In this document: positions 25,686-34,679 of the stretch, one piece after another
Layout of the letters: the number at the start of each line of letters is the position of its first letter
Numbering within the stretch: position 1 is the first letter of the stretch
Origin: an uncultured Clostridium sp.
GTDB taxonomy: Bacteria > Bacillota > Clostridia > TANB77 > CAG-508
DNA: 39,591 nt
Assembly (NCBI GenBank): GCA_947061115.1
Contig: CAMSMU010000010.1
Span: 1-39,591, forward strand
Direction of reading: 5' to 3'
The notes under the pieces: generated by a model
What the model saw: only the letters and a program-made list of their open reading frames with translations
Told to the model about the DNA's origin: nothing
Database searches by the model: none
Position numbers and translations under genes: made by a program

Positions 25686-27374
25686 ATGAATAAAAATAAT
25701 ATAAAAAAATATATACCACATATATTAATTTTTTTACTTATTCTAATTATTTGTATACCAATATTTACAATGAATTTATATCTAAACAATGAAGCCATAC
25801 TTCACATGACTAGAATTTTTTCAATTGACGAAGTTATAAAAGATGGCACTTTTCCACCAATTATTGATTACAAATTTATGAATGGATTTGGATATGCATT
25901 AAATTTATTTTATGGACCAATTACTACATATATACCAATAATTTTGTTAAATATTTTTGGGACATCTGGAATGGCACTAAAAATTTTTACAGTATTAACA
26001 GTGATTTTTTCTGCAATTACTAATTATCATTTTGTATATACAGTAACTAAAAGAAAGTCAATAGCTACAATAGCCACATTAATATACATTAGTATGCCAT
26101 ATAAATTATCGGATATATATTCTAGAAATGCTGTAGGGGAATATACTGCATTTATTTTCATTCCAATTGTTTTTGAAAGCTTATATAATTTAATGAACAA
26201 TAAAAAGAAAAGTTATATGCTTGCAGTAGGAATAATAGGTTTAGTATTATCACATACAATCACTACTATATATATTGCACTTTTTGCATTAATTTATGTA
26301 TTATTTAATTTTGCCAAAACTAAAAACATAGAATTTTGGAAAAATGTTATAATAAATATATGTATATCTTTATTAATATGTAGTTTTTATGTATTACCAT
26401 TGTTAGAACATTCATATTTTGGAAATTATACGTTGTTTTCTGATGAAGAAATGGGAACAAGTGGGCAATATGTATCTGCAACATCATTAGGATTAAAAGA
26501 CCTTTTTGAAAGTGAAACAGGGGAAAGCAATATAAGATTTTCTATAGGTATAGTAGTAATAATATTATCTGTACTTACAATCTATTGCTTTAAAAAAGTA
26601 AAAGAAGAACATAAAGGTATATATAGAGATTTTATGCTCTTATCTTTAATAACATTAATGATGTGTACGAAGTTATTTCCTTGGTATATTATGCCAAAAA
26701 TTCTTACAGTCATACAATTTGCATGGAGAAATATGGGATTTTTTGCTTTTTTCATATCTTTAGTCTGTGGTATTAACGCAGTTGTATTTGCAGAAAATGT
26801 ATTAAAAAAAGATATATATAAAGAAACATTTTTATTTGGAGTAATATGTACAATATTTGTATTTACATTTTTAGGAGTATTAAGAGATTATCGATTCGAT
26901 GATTTATCTAAAGAAAAAGAATTAGATAATATCATAAAAAGTTCAGCTAGATTACATGTATATAATATTAATAGAGAATATCTACCACTAAATGCAATTA
27001 ACAATTTACAATATATAACTGATAGAGAAAACATAACTTATATATTAAGTGGAGATGCTAAAATTGTTTTAGAAGAAAAAAATAAGTTGGAAGATAATTT
27101 AATTTTAAAAGATGTAAAACAAGATACAGAACTAGAATTACCATATATATATTATTTAGGATATACAGTAAATATAAATGATGGAGAGAATATTAAAACA
27201 ATAAAAACAACAGAATCAGAAAAAGGGTTTTTAAAAATTAATTTAGATGCAGCAGAAAATATAACAATAAATATAAAATATACTGGTACAGCATTAGAAA
27301 AGATAGGATATATAGTTACAATATTTGGAATAATAATTTATATATGTGTTTCAGTAAAACAAAGAAAAGAGTAA
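25686..27374 (+). CDS. PTPS-related multi-pass membrane protein (GT-C-like)
   Basis: A 562-residue protein with about 10-12 transmembrane helices in the first 400 residues and an extracytoplasmic beta-rich C-terminal part ending in one more helix. The N-terminal loop holds LHMTRIFSIDEVIKDGTFPP and NGFGYALNLFYGPITTY, the pattern of the '6-pyruvoyl-tetrahydropterin synthase related' membrane family. That family has the topology of lipid-linked sugar transferases of GT-C type. The acidic pair usual in this loop appears as Asn-Glu (NNEAILH) here. GGGAG precedes the start. A paralogue lies at 27862. The substrate is unknown. Confidence 0.8.
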   Translation: MNKNNIKKYIPHILIFLLILIICIPIFTMNLYLNNEAILHMTRIFSIDEVIKDGTFPPIIDYKFMNGFGYALNLFYGPITTYIPIILLNIFGTSGMALKIFTVLTVIFSAITNYHFVYTVTKRKSIATIATLIYISMPYKLSDIYSRNAVGEYTAFIFIPIVFESLYNLMNNKKKSYMLAVGIIGLVLSHTITTIYIALFALIYVLFNFAKTKNIEFWKNVIINICISLLICSFYVLPLLEHSYFGNYTLFSDEEMGTSGQYVSATSLGLKDLFESETGESNIRFSIGIVVIILSVLTIYCFKKVKEEHKGIYRDFMLLSLITLMMCTKLFPWYIMPKILTVIQFAWRNMGFFAFFISLVCGINAVVFAENVLKKDIYKETFLFGVICTIFVFTFLGVLRDYRFDDLSKEKELDNIIKSSARLHVYNINREYLPLNAINNLQYITDRENITYILSGDAKIVLEEKNKLEDNLILKDVKQDTELELPYIYYLGYTVNINDGENIKTIKTTESEKGFLKINLDAAENITINIKYTGTALEKIGYIVTIFGIIIYICVSVKQRKE

Positions 27375-27378
27375 CTAT

Positions 27379-27413
27379 TAATACGGTTTTTCCTTAATGG
27401 AAAAACCGTATTA
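27379..27413. terminator. 15-bp perfect hairpin, bidirectional terminator between convergent genes
   Basis: TAATACGGTTTTTCC at 27379-27393 pairs exactly with 27399-27413, and the 5-base loop contains the stop codon of the minus-strand gene at 27394. A and T runs inside the stem suit termination in both directions. Confidence 0.7.
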
Positions 27414-27654
27414 TCAGCTGATATCCTACACAACTGCCAATGATAGCAGTAGTAAGCATTACTGCCTGAAAAAGAATGAACCTTTTTGCAGACATTTTCG
27501 CTGCTCTTACCTCTGCAGGAAAAGTAAATATACCAATGAGGTAAAATACCACAGCTCCTGCGAAAGAAGCGAAACAGAAATAGACTGCAAAGCCTTTTAA
27601 AAAAGTTATTAAGGCTGAACCTAAATCTGCGACTAAATAGTTAATGAGTGTCAT
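27394..27654 (-). CDS. Small membrane protein of atypical composition
   Basis: An 86-residue protein with two long hydrophobic stretches (about residues 10-45 and 58-80). GGAGGG lies before its start. Codon usage (GCG, GCC, CTG, GTG, CGC-like choices) differs sharply from the flanking PTPS-related genes, and it is inserted between two paralogues on the opposite strand, so recent acquisition is likely. The last codons read ATA CGG TTT TTC CAT TAA inside the terminator hairpin. A +1 shift at that CGG would instead give Gly and nine codons more (GFSIKEKPY). Which end is used cannot be decided. I do not recognise the family. Confidence 0.65.
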   Translation of the reverse strand: MTLINYLVADLGSALITFLKGFAVYFCFASFAGAVVFYLIGIFTFPAEVRAAKMSAKRFILFQAVMLTTAIIGSCVGYQLIIRFFH

Positions 27655-27792
27655 AAGTATAACCCTCCATGTTTAAAGAAACAATAGATACCAAAGGATA
27701 TCTAAATTAATAGTTACAATTATATATATTATATCATAAATGTTGAAATTAGTAAACATAAATAATTCATGTTTTTTTATGCAAATAAAATA

Positions 27793-27821
27793 TTGATAAC
27801 TAATTAATGTTAGTATATAAT
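27793..27821 (+). promoter_or_regulatory. Sigma-A promoter of the second PTPS-related gene
   Basis: TTGATA at 27793-27798 and TATAAT at 27816-27821 are separated by 17 bases, 40 bases upstream of the ATG at 27862. Confidence 0.75.
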
Positions 27822-27861
27822 TATAGGATATAAAGAATAGGGAGAATAAAAATAAATTTAA

Positions 27862-29586
27862 ATGATTAATAATATTATAAAAAACAAAAGATTTATATCT
27901 GGTATATTTATAATGCTAACAAGTATTATGATTTCTATACCCATGTTTATGCAAAATTTTAATATTCAATATGATGATGGAATACAACATATATGTAGAA
28001 TAATAGGAACATCACAGTCTATAAATGAAGGGCAGTTATTTCCTGTAATCATGTCTAAATTGTGTAATAACTTTGGGTATTCATGGAATCTATTTTATAG
28101 TCCATTTACAGCATATAGCCCGCTTGTTTTTAAAATTTTTGGACTTTCATATACTATGTGTTTAAAAATATTTATGATTGTAGTAAGTATAGCTACAGGA
28201 TATTCAATGTACTTTTTTATGAAAAAAATATTAAAAAATAAAATAGATGATTCAAAGCTAGAATTGATATCAATATTAGCATCAGTACTATATATATTAG
28301 CACCATATAGATTAAATGATATGTATATAAGATTAGCTATAGCAGAACTTACATCTTTTATATTTATTCCAATAGTATTTAACGGTTTATATACAATTGT
28401 AAATTTAAAAGAAAAATCTATATTGCTAATTTTAGGATCTGCATGCATGTTACTCACTCATAGTATGTTAACTATATATTTAGTAATGTTTTGTATTATA
28501 TATCTAATTGTAAATATAAAATTATTAAATAAAAAAACAATACTGAAATTAATATGTAATATTATAATAATTTTGTTAATAACAAGCTTTTATTGGGTCC
28601 CTTTATTAGAAAGCAGATTAAGTGCAAATTATGAAGTATTTAATCAAGATCATATGATAAGATGGGATGTAATGAAAGATCTAAAACCTAGTATATTAGA
28701 ACTATTTATTAAAATAGATGGCAGAATGTTTTATGGTTTAGGCATTATTACAATAATAGGTTCAGTATTAGGAATAGTCAAAATAAAAGAAATAAAAGAA
28801 AAGAAAAATTATATATTATTTTTAATATTAGGCTTAATATCAGCAATAATGTCAATTAATATATTTCCTTTTGAAAAATTACCACCATTTTTTACAATGA
28901 TGCAATTTTCATTTAGAATGTTAGAATTTTCATCTTTCTTTTTAATAGTACCTGCATCTATTGCAACAGGAATTAATTTAGAAAAATTTAATATTTATAC
29001 AGTTATAGTATTAATCAGTATTTCAACATTATTAATACTTCCAGGCTTAAAAGAACTGAATAAGGAGGAATATTATAAAGAAAGTGACCTTATAGAAGGA
29101 ATAGCAGTTACAGAAAAAACTAAAAGAGTTCATGCAGGATGTGCTAGTTTTGAATATCTGCCAAGCAAGGCATTTAATAATAGAAAATATATAGAAGATA
29201 GGGAAGACAAAGTAATAGTTTTAAATGATAGAAATTGTAATATATTAGAGTACAATAAGAATGGAACAAATTGTAATTTTAAAGTAGAAAATTTTGAAAG
29301 TGATAATATACAAATAGAACTCCCATATATTTATTATATTGGATACAATGTAAAATATGAAGATGAAAGTGGCAATATAAATACTGCTAAGACATTTGAA
29401 TCAGACAATGGATTTGTAGAGATAACTTTACCTAAAGGAAATACAAAAGTAACAGTAAATTATACAGGAACTTCATTAATGAAAATATCTTATACGATTT
29501 CAATTATTACATTATTAGGAATATTAATAATATATACTTATAATATAAAGAATTTTAAAATAGGTATAAAATATAGATTTTTTTAA
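27862..29586 (+). CDS. PTPS-related multi-pass membrane protein (GT-C-like), paralogue
   Basis: A 574-residue paralogue of the 25686 protein with the same topology. The N-terminal loop keeps the acidic pair (QYDDGIQHICRIIG), followed by INEGQLFPVIMSKLCNNFGY and WNLFYSPFTAY. The family resemblance to GT-C sugar transferases suggests a role in envelope glycan or glycolipid assembly, not demonstrated. The C-terminal extracytoplasmic part (from about 440) again ends in a helix and a basic tail. It has its own promoter. der follows after about 70 bases. Confidence 0.8.
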   Translation: MINNIIKNKRFISGIFIMLTSIMISIPMFMQNFNIQYDDGIQHICRIIGTSQSINEGQLFPVIMSKLCNNFGYSWNLFYSPFTAYSPLVFKIFGLSYTMCLKIFMIVVSIATGYSMYFFMKKILKNKIDDSKLELISILASVLYILAPYRLNDMYIRLAIAELTSFIFIPIVFNGLYTIVNLKEKSILLILGSACMLLTHSMLTIYLVMFCIIYLIVNIKLLNKKTILKLICNIIIILLITSFYWVPLLESRLSANYEVFNQDHMIRWDVMKDLKPSILELFIKIDGRMFYGLGIITIIGSVLGIVKIKEIKEKKNYILFLILGLISAIMSINIFPFEKLPPFFTMMQFSFRMLEFSSFFLIVPASIATGINLEKFNIYTVIVLISISTLLILPGLKELNKEEYYKESDLIEGIAVTEKTKRVHAGCASFEYLPSKAFNNRKYIEDREDKVIVLNDRNCNILEYNKNGTNCNFKVENFESDNIQIELPYIYYIGYNVKYEDESGNINTAKTFESDNGFVEITLPKGNTKVTVNYTGTSLMKISYTISIITLLGILIIYTYNIKNFKIGIKYRFF

Positions 29587-29657
29587 TTTAATATGATATA
29601 CTTTGTAACATAATAATAAAATTAAATAGATTTCTAATTTTAGGAAGGATATAAAAG

Positions 29658-30980
29658 ATGCCAAAAGGTACAGTAGCAATTATAGGAAAACCAAATGTAG
29701 GAAAGTCTACTTTTTTCAATTATTTAGTAGGTCAAAGATTATCAATAGTAGAAGATACACCAGGAGTTACTAGAGATAGAATATATGGAGAAACAAATTG
29801 GAGAGGTAAAGACTTTACAATAATAGATACAGGTGGTATTGAAGAAAAGAAAGATGATGAAATAAATTCTCAAATGAGATTTCAAGCAGAATTAGCAATA
29901 GATTTATCAGATGTAATAGTATTTATGACAGATATAACAACAGGAATTACACCAACAGATAAAGATATAGCCTTAATGTTAAAAAAGTCACAAAAACCAA
30001 TAATATTAGTATGCAACAAAGTAGATGATTTTAAAAAAATGGAAAACGAAACATATGAATTCTATAACTTAGGAATAGGAACACCATATCCGATTTCATC
30101 ATCACATGCAAAAGGTATAGGGGATGTATTAGATGCAATATACGATAATCTTCCAAAACAAGAAAATGAAGAAGAAATGCCAGAATATATAAAAGTAGCA
30201 ATTATAGGAAAACCAAATGTAGGAAAATCATCATTAGTAAATAAAATTCTTAAAGAAAATAGAACAATAGTAAGCAATATAGCTGGTACTACTAGAGATT
30301 CAATAGACAGTAAATATGAAAATGAATATGGAAAATATATTTTTATAGATACAGCAGGATTAAGAAGACATAGTAAAATAGAAGAAAATATTGAGAAATA
30401 TAGTGTACTAAGAACATATCTTGCAATAGAAAGAGCTGATGTATGTATTTTAATGATAGATGCAAATGATGGAGTAACAGATCAAGATGCTAAAATAGCA
30501 GGAAAAGCCCACGAAGCAGGTAAAGCAGTAATTATAGCTATAAATAAATGGGATGAATATAATAAAGAAAATGGTACATTAGAAAATTATACAAAAATAG
30601 TATACCAAAAGCTTAGTTATTTATCATATGCACCAATAATTTTCATTTCAGCAAAAACTGGTCAAAGAGTAGAAAAGTTATTTAATTTAATAAATGAAAC
30701 AAGTAATAATAATGCAACAAGAATATCAACACCAGTATTAAATGAAATATTAGCAGAAGCAGTATCAATGGTACAACCACCAACTGATAAAGGAAAAAGA
30801 TTAAAAGTACTATATATAACACAGGTAAGTACTAAACCACCAACATTTGCAATATTTGTTAATGATAAAAAACTATTTCATTTTTCATATGAAAGATATA
30901 TAGTAAATAAATTAAGACAAGAATTTAACTTTAAAGGAACACCAATAAGAATATTAATAAGAGAAAGGAAGGATAAATAA
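29658..30980 (+). CDS. der: Ribosome-assembly GTPase Der (EngA)
   Basis: A 440-residue protein with two tandem GTPase domains and a C-terminal KH-like domain. The first P-loop, GKPNVGKSTFFN, is at residues 9-20 with DTPGVTRDR and NKVD downstream; the second, GKPNVGKSSLVN, is near residue 184 with DTAGLRR and NKWD. The C-terminus holds VSTKPPTFAIFVND and YERYIVNKLR, both typical. Der acts in 50S subunit maturation. AGGAAGGAT precedes the start. It heads the der-plsY-gpsA cluster, a frequent arrangement in Bacillota. Confidence 0.97.
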   Translation: MPKGTVAIIGKPNVGKSTFFNYLVGQRLSIVEDTPGVTRDRIYGETNWRGKDFTIIDTGGIEEKKDDEINSQMRFQAELAIDLSDVIVFMTDITTGITPTDKDIALMLKKSQKPIILVCNKVDDFKKMENETYEFYNLGIGTPYPISSSHAKGIGDVLDAIYDNLPKQENEEEMPEYIKVAIIGKPNVGKSSLVNKILKENRTIVSNIAGTTRDSIDSKYENEYGKYIFIDTAGLRRHSKIEENIEKYSVLRTYLAIERADVCILMIDANDGVTDQDAKIAGKAHEAGKAVIIAINKWDEYNKENGTLENYTKIVYQKLSYLSYAPIIFISAKTGQRVEKLFNLINETSNNNATRISTPVLNEILAEAVSMVQPPTDKGKRLKVLYITQVSTKPPTFAIFVNDKKLFHFSYERYIVNKLRQEFNFKGTPIRILIRERKDK

Positions 30981-30981
30981 A

Positions 30982-31629
30982 ATGATTTGGGCATATATTA
31001 TAACAGGAATTATAGCATATCTTTTGGGAAGTATTAGTTTTTCAGTTATTTTCACAAAAAAATTTGCAGGATTTGATGTAAGAAAAAAAGGAAGTGGAAA
31101 TGCAGGAAGTACAAATGTACTAAGAACAGCAGGAAAGAAACCAGCAATTTTAACTTTACTTTGTGATATTGCCAAAGGAGTATTAGCAGTATTTATAGCA
31201 TTTTTAGTAGGAAAAATATGTAAAGCAGATATTAATACAAGTGCCATATTAATACAAATTGCAGGTATATGTGTTGTAATAGGTCATACTTTTCCAATAT
31301 TTTTTGGATTTAAAGGTGGAAAGGGCGTAGCAACAGCATTAGGTGTCTTATTAATTACAAATTGGCAAATTGGACTAATATGTTTAGTATTTGCATTAGT
31401 ACTTATGGCATTATCTAGAATAGTAGCATTAGGTTCAATAGCAGCAGCAATTTTATTTCCAGTATTATGCTTTTTTATAAGTAATAATTATTTAATAGGA
31501 GATAATACAACTAAATTATCATATGTAGTATTTGGAATTATAATGGCCTCAATAGTTATATTAAATCATAGATCTAATATACAAAGAATGGCAACAGGTC
31601 AAGAAAATAAATTAATATTTAAAAAATAA
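30982..31629 (+). CDS. plsY: Acyl-phosphate:glycerol-3-phosphate acyltransferase
   Basis: A 215-residue membrane enzyme that makes lysophosphatidate from acyl-phosphate. Its three motifs are present: GSGNAGSTNVLRTAGKK near residue 37, GHTFPIFFGFKGGKGVAT near residue 101, and NHRSNIQRMATGQE at the C-terminus. Several transmembrane helices fit the family. It starts one base after the der stop. Together with gpsA it feeds acyl chains made by the fatty acid operon into phospholipid; plsX is not in the window. Confidence 0.96.
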   Translation: MIWAYIITGIIAYLLGSISFSVIFTKKFAGFDVRKKGSGNAGSTNVLRTAGKKPAILTLLCDIAKGVLAVFIAFLVGKICKADINTSAILIQIAGICVVIGHTFPIFFGFKGGKGVATALGVLLITNWQIGLICLVFALVLMALSRIVALGSIAAAILFPVLCFFISNNYLIGDNTTKLSYVVFGIIMASIVILNHRSNIQRMATGQENKLIFKK

Positions 31630-31642
31630 TGGAGGATTACAA

Positions 31643-32629
31643 ATGAATATTGCAGTTATAGGAAGCGGAAGTTGGGGATTAGCATTATCAAATCACCTAA
31701 CAGATTTAAAGAACAATGTAAATGTATGGTCATTTTCAGAAGAAGAGAAAAATTTAATAAATAAAGAACATAAGTGTATGTTTTTACCTGAAGTAAAACT
31801 AAATAAAGAAATAACTTGTTCTAATGATATAGAAGAAGTAGTAAGAGATGCAGACTACATATTTCATGTTACACCATCAAAATTTACAAGAGAAGTATTT
31901 AAATCATATAAACATTTAGTAAATGATAAACCAATTATCATTTGCTCAAAAGGTTTTGAAAATGATACTCTAAAAACTTTAGATGAAGTAATATTAGAAG
32001 AATTACCAACAGCTAAAGTTGCAGCATTATCTGGACCAAGTTATGCAATAGAAGTATTTAATAATATACCAACAGCAGTGATCCTTGCATCTAAAGATGA
32101 TGAATTATTAGATAATGCATCAGATTTATTAATGAATGAATTCATGAGAATATATAAATTAAATGATATAATAGGAGTTGAAGTTGGTGGGGGACTAAAA
32201 AATATTATTGCATTTTGTGCAGGTATTTGTGCAGAATTAAATTTAGGAACCAATGCACAATCAGCACTTATTACAAGAGGATTAGCAGAAATATCTAGAT
32301 TAGGCGTAAAAATGGGAGCAGATAAAGAAACATTTTATGGATTGTCTGGATTAGGAGACTTAATTCTTACATGTTCAAGTGATGAAAGTAGAAATAGAAG
32401 AGCAGGAAGATTAATAGGAAAAGGAATGAGCATTGATGAAATAAGAAAAGAAATTGGTATGACAATAGAAAGTGTAGATAATATAGAAATAGCAAAAAAA
32501 TTATCTAAAACATATAATGTAGAAATGCCAATAGTAGATGCAATTTATGATGTTATATATAACAAATTAAAACCATCAGATGCAGTATACAATCTCATGA
32601 CAAGAGCAAAAAAATTTGAAAATGAATAA
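31643..32629 (+). CDS. gpsA: Glycerol-3-phosphate dehydrogenase [NAD(P)+]
   Basis: A 328-residue soluble enzyme that reduces dihydroxyacetone phosphate to sn-glycerol 3-phosphate for phospholipid synthesis. The nucleotide-binding motif IGSGSWGLALSNHL is at residues 6-19, with SKGFE and ALSGPSYAIEV in the middle. The catalytic Lys is in VGGGLKNIIAFCAG near residue 190, and GLSGLGDLILTCSS and SRNRRAG follow. GGAGG lies upstream of the start. It closes the der-plsY-gpsA cluster and is followed at once by a terminator. Confidence 0.97.
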   Translation: MNIAVIGSGSWGLALSNHLTDLKNNVNVWSFSEEEKNLINKEHKCMFLPEVKLNKEITCSNDIEEVVRDADYIFHVTPSKFTREVFKSYKHLVNDKPIIICSKGFENDTLKTLDEVILEELPTAKVAALSGPSYAIEVFNNIPTAVILASKDDELLDNASDLLMNEFMRIYKLNDIIGVEVGGGLKNIIAFCAGICAELNLGTNAQSALITRGLAEISRLGVKMGADKETFYGLSGLGDLILTCSSDESRNRRAGRLIGKGMSIDEIRKEIGMTIESVDNIEIAKKLSKTYNVEMPIVDAIYDVIYNKLKPSDAVYNLMTRAKKFENE

Positions 32630-32630
32630 A

Positions 32631-32675
32631 ATAAGCATCTTACGTAAATAATATACGTGAGATGCTTATTTTTTA
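32631..32675 (+). terminator. Intrinsic terminator of der-plsY-gpsA
   Basis: ATAAGCATCTTACGTA pairs with TACGTGAGATGCTTAT and runs into TTTTTTAT, a few bases after the gpsA stop. Confidence 0.85.
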
Positions 32676-32788
32676 TATACTTTATAACTTTATTTTTAAT
32701 TATATAAAATATGTATAAAAACATGTTAAATAAATATAGAATTCTATTTTCTATATTTATAGTATTTGATAATGTATTGGAGGTATTT

Positions 32789-33700
32789 ATGAAAAAACAA
32801 ATTAGTAAATATATTTTAATATTACTAATTATAATTTGCATTATAATGCTTGGAATTTTAGTGTATATGAAATTCTTTTCATCATTAGAAAGTAAAGAAT
32901 ATGCCAAAATAAAAGAAAAAGCGGAAGGAGAAATTATATATTTAGATTCTAGCATTATAGAATTATTAAATAAATTAAATAATATCTCATATTCAAGATA
33001 TGATGTAACAATTAAACAAATAAATGAAAATAAATCACAATCAAATTCAGAAAACAAGGAAGCTCAGTCAAAAGAAGAAAATGGAAATCAAGAAAGTGGA
33101 TCAAATAGTCAAAATAATTCCGAAATTACAAATGAAAGTGAATCAAGAATTTCAAAATTATCTCAATCAGATTCTCTATTAAATTCAGATTACAATTCTA
33201 TTCCATGGGAAGAAATTTCATTTGGTGTAGAAACAATATTTACAGCATGGCCCACAATTAATATTGATATGAAAACTTTAAATGTAAAAGATGATGATAT
33301 TACAAATTTTACAATTACATTAGATGGAGCAGCTCAAGCAATAAAAGCAAAAGATAAAAATAATGCATTAATAAATTTATATAATTTATATGTTTTATTA
33401 CCTAAATTTTTATCATATTTTGAAAACGATGAAGAAAAATTAAATTTATATTATACAAAAGCTTATGTCCTAAATGCATATGTATCAGCAGACAAAGAAA
33501 GCTGGTCAGAAATGGATGCGAATATAAATCAAGCAATAAAATCAATGAATACTGTTATAAATACAACAGATATTGATAAGAAAAATTTTGATAAATCATA
33601 TACATTATTAAATGAATTAAAGCGAGGAATAAGTTTGCAAGATAAAGAAATTTTTTATTTAAAATATAAACTTGCAATGGAAGAACTAGAAATTTTATAA
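32789..33700 (+). CDS. Membrane-anchored extracytoplasmic protein of unknown function
   Basis: A 303-residue protein: a single N-terminal membrane helix (residues 6-30), an alpha-helical segment, a low-complexity Ser/Asn/Glu/Gln linker (about 85-125), then a soluble helical domain of about 165 residues (TAWPTINIDMKTLNV...LAMEELEIL). ATG 32789 follows TTGGAGG; the open frame back to 32711 lacks a ribosome site. I do not recognise the C-terminal domain; its helical repeats (NNALINLYNLYVLLPKFLSY) are reminiscent of four-helix or TPR-like packing. A cell-envelope role is inferred only from topology. Confidence 0.75.
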   Translation: MKKQISKYILILLIIICIIMLGILVYMKFFSSLESKEYAKIKEKAEGEIIYLDSSIIELLNKLNNISYSRYDVTIKQINENKSQSNSENKEAQSKEENGNQESGSNSQNNSEITNESESRISKLSQSDSLLNSDYNSIPWEEISFGVETIFTAWPTINIDMKTLNVKDDDITNFTITLDGAAQAIKAKDKNNALINLYNLYVLLPKFLSYFENDEEKLNLYYTKAYVLNAYVSADKESWSEMDANINQAIKSMNTVINTTDIDKKNFDKSYTLLNELKRGISLQDKEIFYLKYKLAMEELEIL

Positions 33701-33768
33701 CATAAAAGTATAATTATATAAATTTTGTTAATAATAATAGTAGATTAAATAAGAATGGAGGTTTTCTT

Positions 33769-33888
33769 ATGGGAAAGAATAGCAAAAAAGACAAAAAAAG
33801 TTCTGCTTCATCAAATAATCAAAATGAACAAAATAACCAAAACAACTCAAAAAATAATTTTAGTCAAGCAGAAAATAATAATAAATAA
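33769..33888 (+). CDS. 39-residue hydrophilic Lys/Asn/Ser-rich protein
   Basis: ATG 33769 follows GGAGG by seven bases and encodes a short, fully hydrophilic peptide (MGKNSKKDKKSSASSNNQNE...FSQAENNNK). A longer frame in another register overlaps but lacks this ribosome site. Its composition recalls small acid-soluble or disordered nucleic-acid-associated proteins, but no family motif is clear. A strong terminator follows 14 bases after the stop, supporting a monocistronic gene. Confidence 0.6.
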   Translation: MGKNSKKDKKSSASSNNQNEQNNQNNSKNNFSQAENNNK

Positions 33889-33902
33889 TTTTTTAATTAT
33901 TG

Positions 33903-33933
33903 AATTACACTTGAAATCAAGTGTAATTTTTTT
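33903..33933 (+). terminator. Intrinsic terminator of the 33769 gene
   Basis: AATTACACTTGA at 33903-33914 pairs perfectly with TCAAGTGTAATT at 33917-33928 and is followed by TTTTT. Confidence 0.88.
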
Positions 33934-33944
33934 ACATATAGAAG

Positions 33945-33973
33945 TTGACAACTGAAAAATGAATTGATAAAAT
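33945..33973 (+). promoter_or_regulatory. Strong sigma-A promoter driving dispersed element copy B
   Basis: TTGACA at 33945-33950 and TAAAAT at 33968-33973 with a 17-base spacer; a TG one base before the -10 makes it an extended -10. Transcription would begin about 33980 and run into the element at 34007. Confidence 0.8.
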
Positions 33974-34006
33974 TATATAAAATTATGTATAAGGAAAAAT
34001 TAAATG

Positions 34007-34130
34007 AAAAACGCTAAAATGCTTGAGGCTGTATATATATATATATATATCGTAAGGTTTAATAAAATAAATTTACGTAAACATAGAAAACTATGTCTTT
34101 TTAGAGAAATCTAAAAGGCATAGTTTTTTG
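34007..34130 (+). ncRNA. Dispersed structured element, copy B: leader RNA ending in a terminator
   Basis: A second copy of the 7718-7830 element, differing mainly by an (AT)n expansion near 34031-34050. It begins about 27 bases downstream of the predicted transcription start and ends in a terminator hairpin (34087-34130, AAAACTATG...CATAGTTTTTT) 51 bases before the gene at 34181. A transcribed conserved leader with a terminator before a gene is the layout of a riboswitch or attenuator; no known class was recognised. It would control the 34181 and 34680 genes. Confidence 0.6.
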
Positions 34131-34180
34131 CGACCAATAGGAACAGTCATTATTGGTTGAGATCAAAAGGAGGAAAAATA

Positions 34181-34648
34181 ATGAAAAAAAGCGAAAAGAA
34201 GGCAATAATAATTGCACTAATAGGAATAATCATTATAGGAGGAATTGCAATAATCAAAAATAGAAATGAGAACAAATTAGGGGAGGGAGAAAATAATCAA
34301 GAAAGCACAAATGAAGAAAAATATATAGAAGTATTAGAAGATGGAACAAAGTTAAATAAAAGTGAGAAACTAAGTAAAAATATAAAATTAGATGAATTAG
34401 AAATAGAGGAATTTCAATTAACACATAATAATGGGGTATCAGTACTATTAGCAACTGTAATAAATCAAGGAAACAAAGACATAGGACTTACACCAGTAGA
34501 AATTATTTTATATGATGACCAAAACAATGAAATAGAAAAAGTAGAAGGACTTATTTCACCAGTAAAAGTTGGAGAGAAAGTACAATTAAATATAGGGGTA
34601 TCTAAAGATTGTGCAAATGCATATGACATTAGTATAAGAAAAAAATAG
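34181..34648 (+). CDS. Membrane-anchored protein with FxLYD-like domain
   Basis: A 155-residue protein with a Lys-rich start, one membrane helix (about residues 7-26), an acidic linker and a C-terminal beta domain of about 90 residues. The segment VSVLLATVINQGNKDIGLTP followed by VEIILYDDQNNEIEK resembles FxLYD-type extracellular beta-sandwich domains. ATG 34181 follows AAAGGAGG; the frame is open to 34157 but without a ribosome site. It lies behind the terminator of the structured leader and 31 bases before the large surface protein gene, so the two probably form one operon. Confidence 0.75.
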   Translation: MKKSEKKAIIIALIGIIIIGGIAIIKNRNENKLGEGENNQESTNEEKYIEVLEDGTKLNKSEKLSKNIKLDELEIEEFQLTHNNGVSVLLATVINQGNKDIGLTPVEIILYDDQNNEIEKVEGLISPVKVGEKVQLNIGVSKDCANAYDISIRKK

Positions 34649-34679
34649 ACAAAATAAAGAAATAAAATGGAGTTAAAAA

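Noticed and set aside
33755..33955. A 66-residue ORF at 33755
   Set aside because: Its start overlaps the GGAGG that fits ATG 33769 in another frame, and it reads through a strong terminator.
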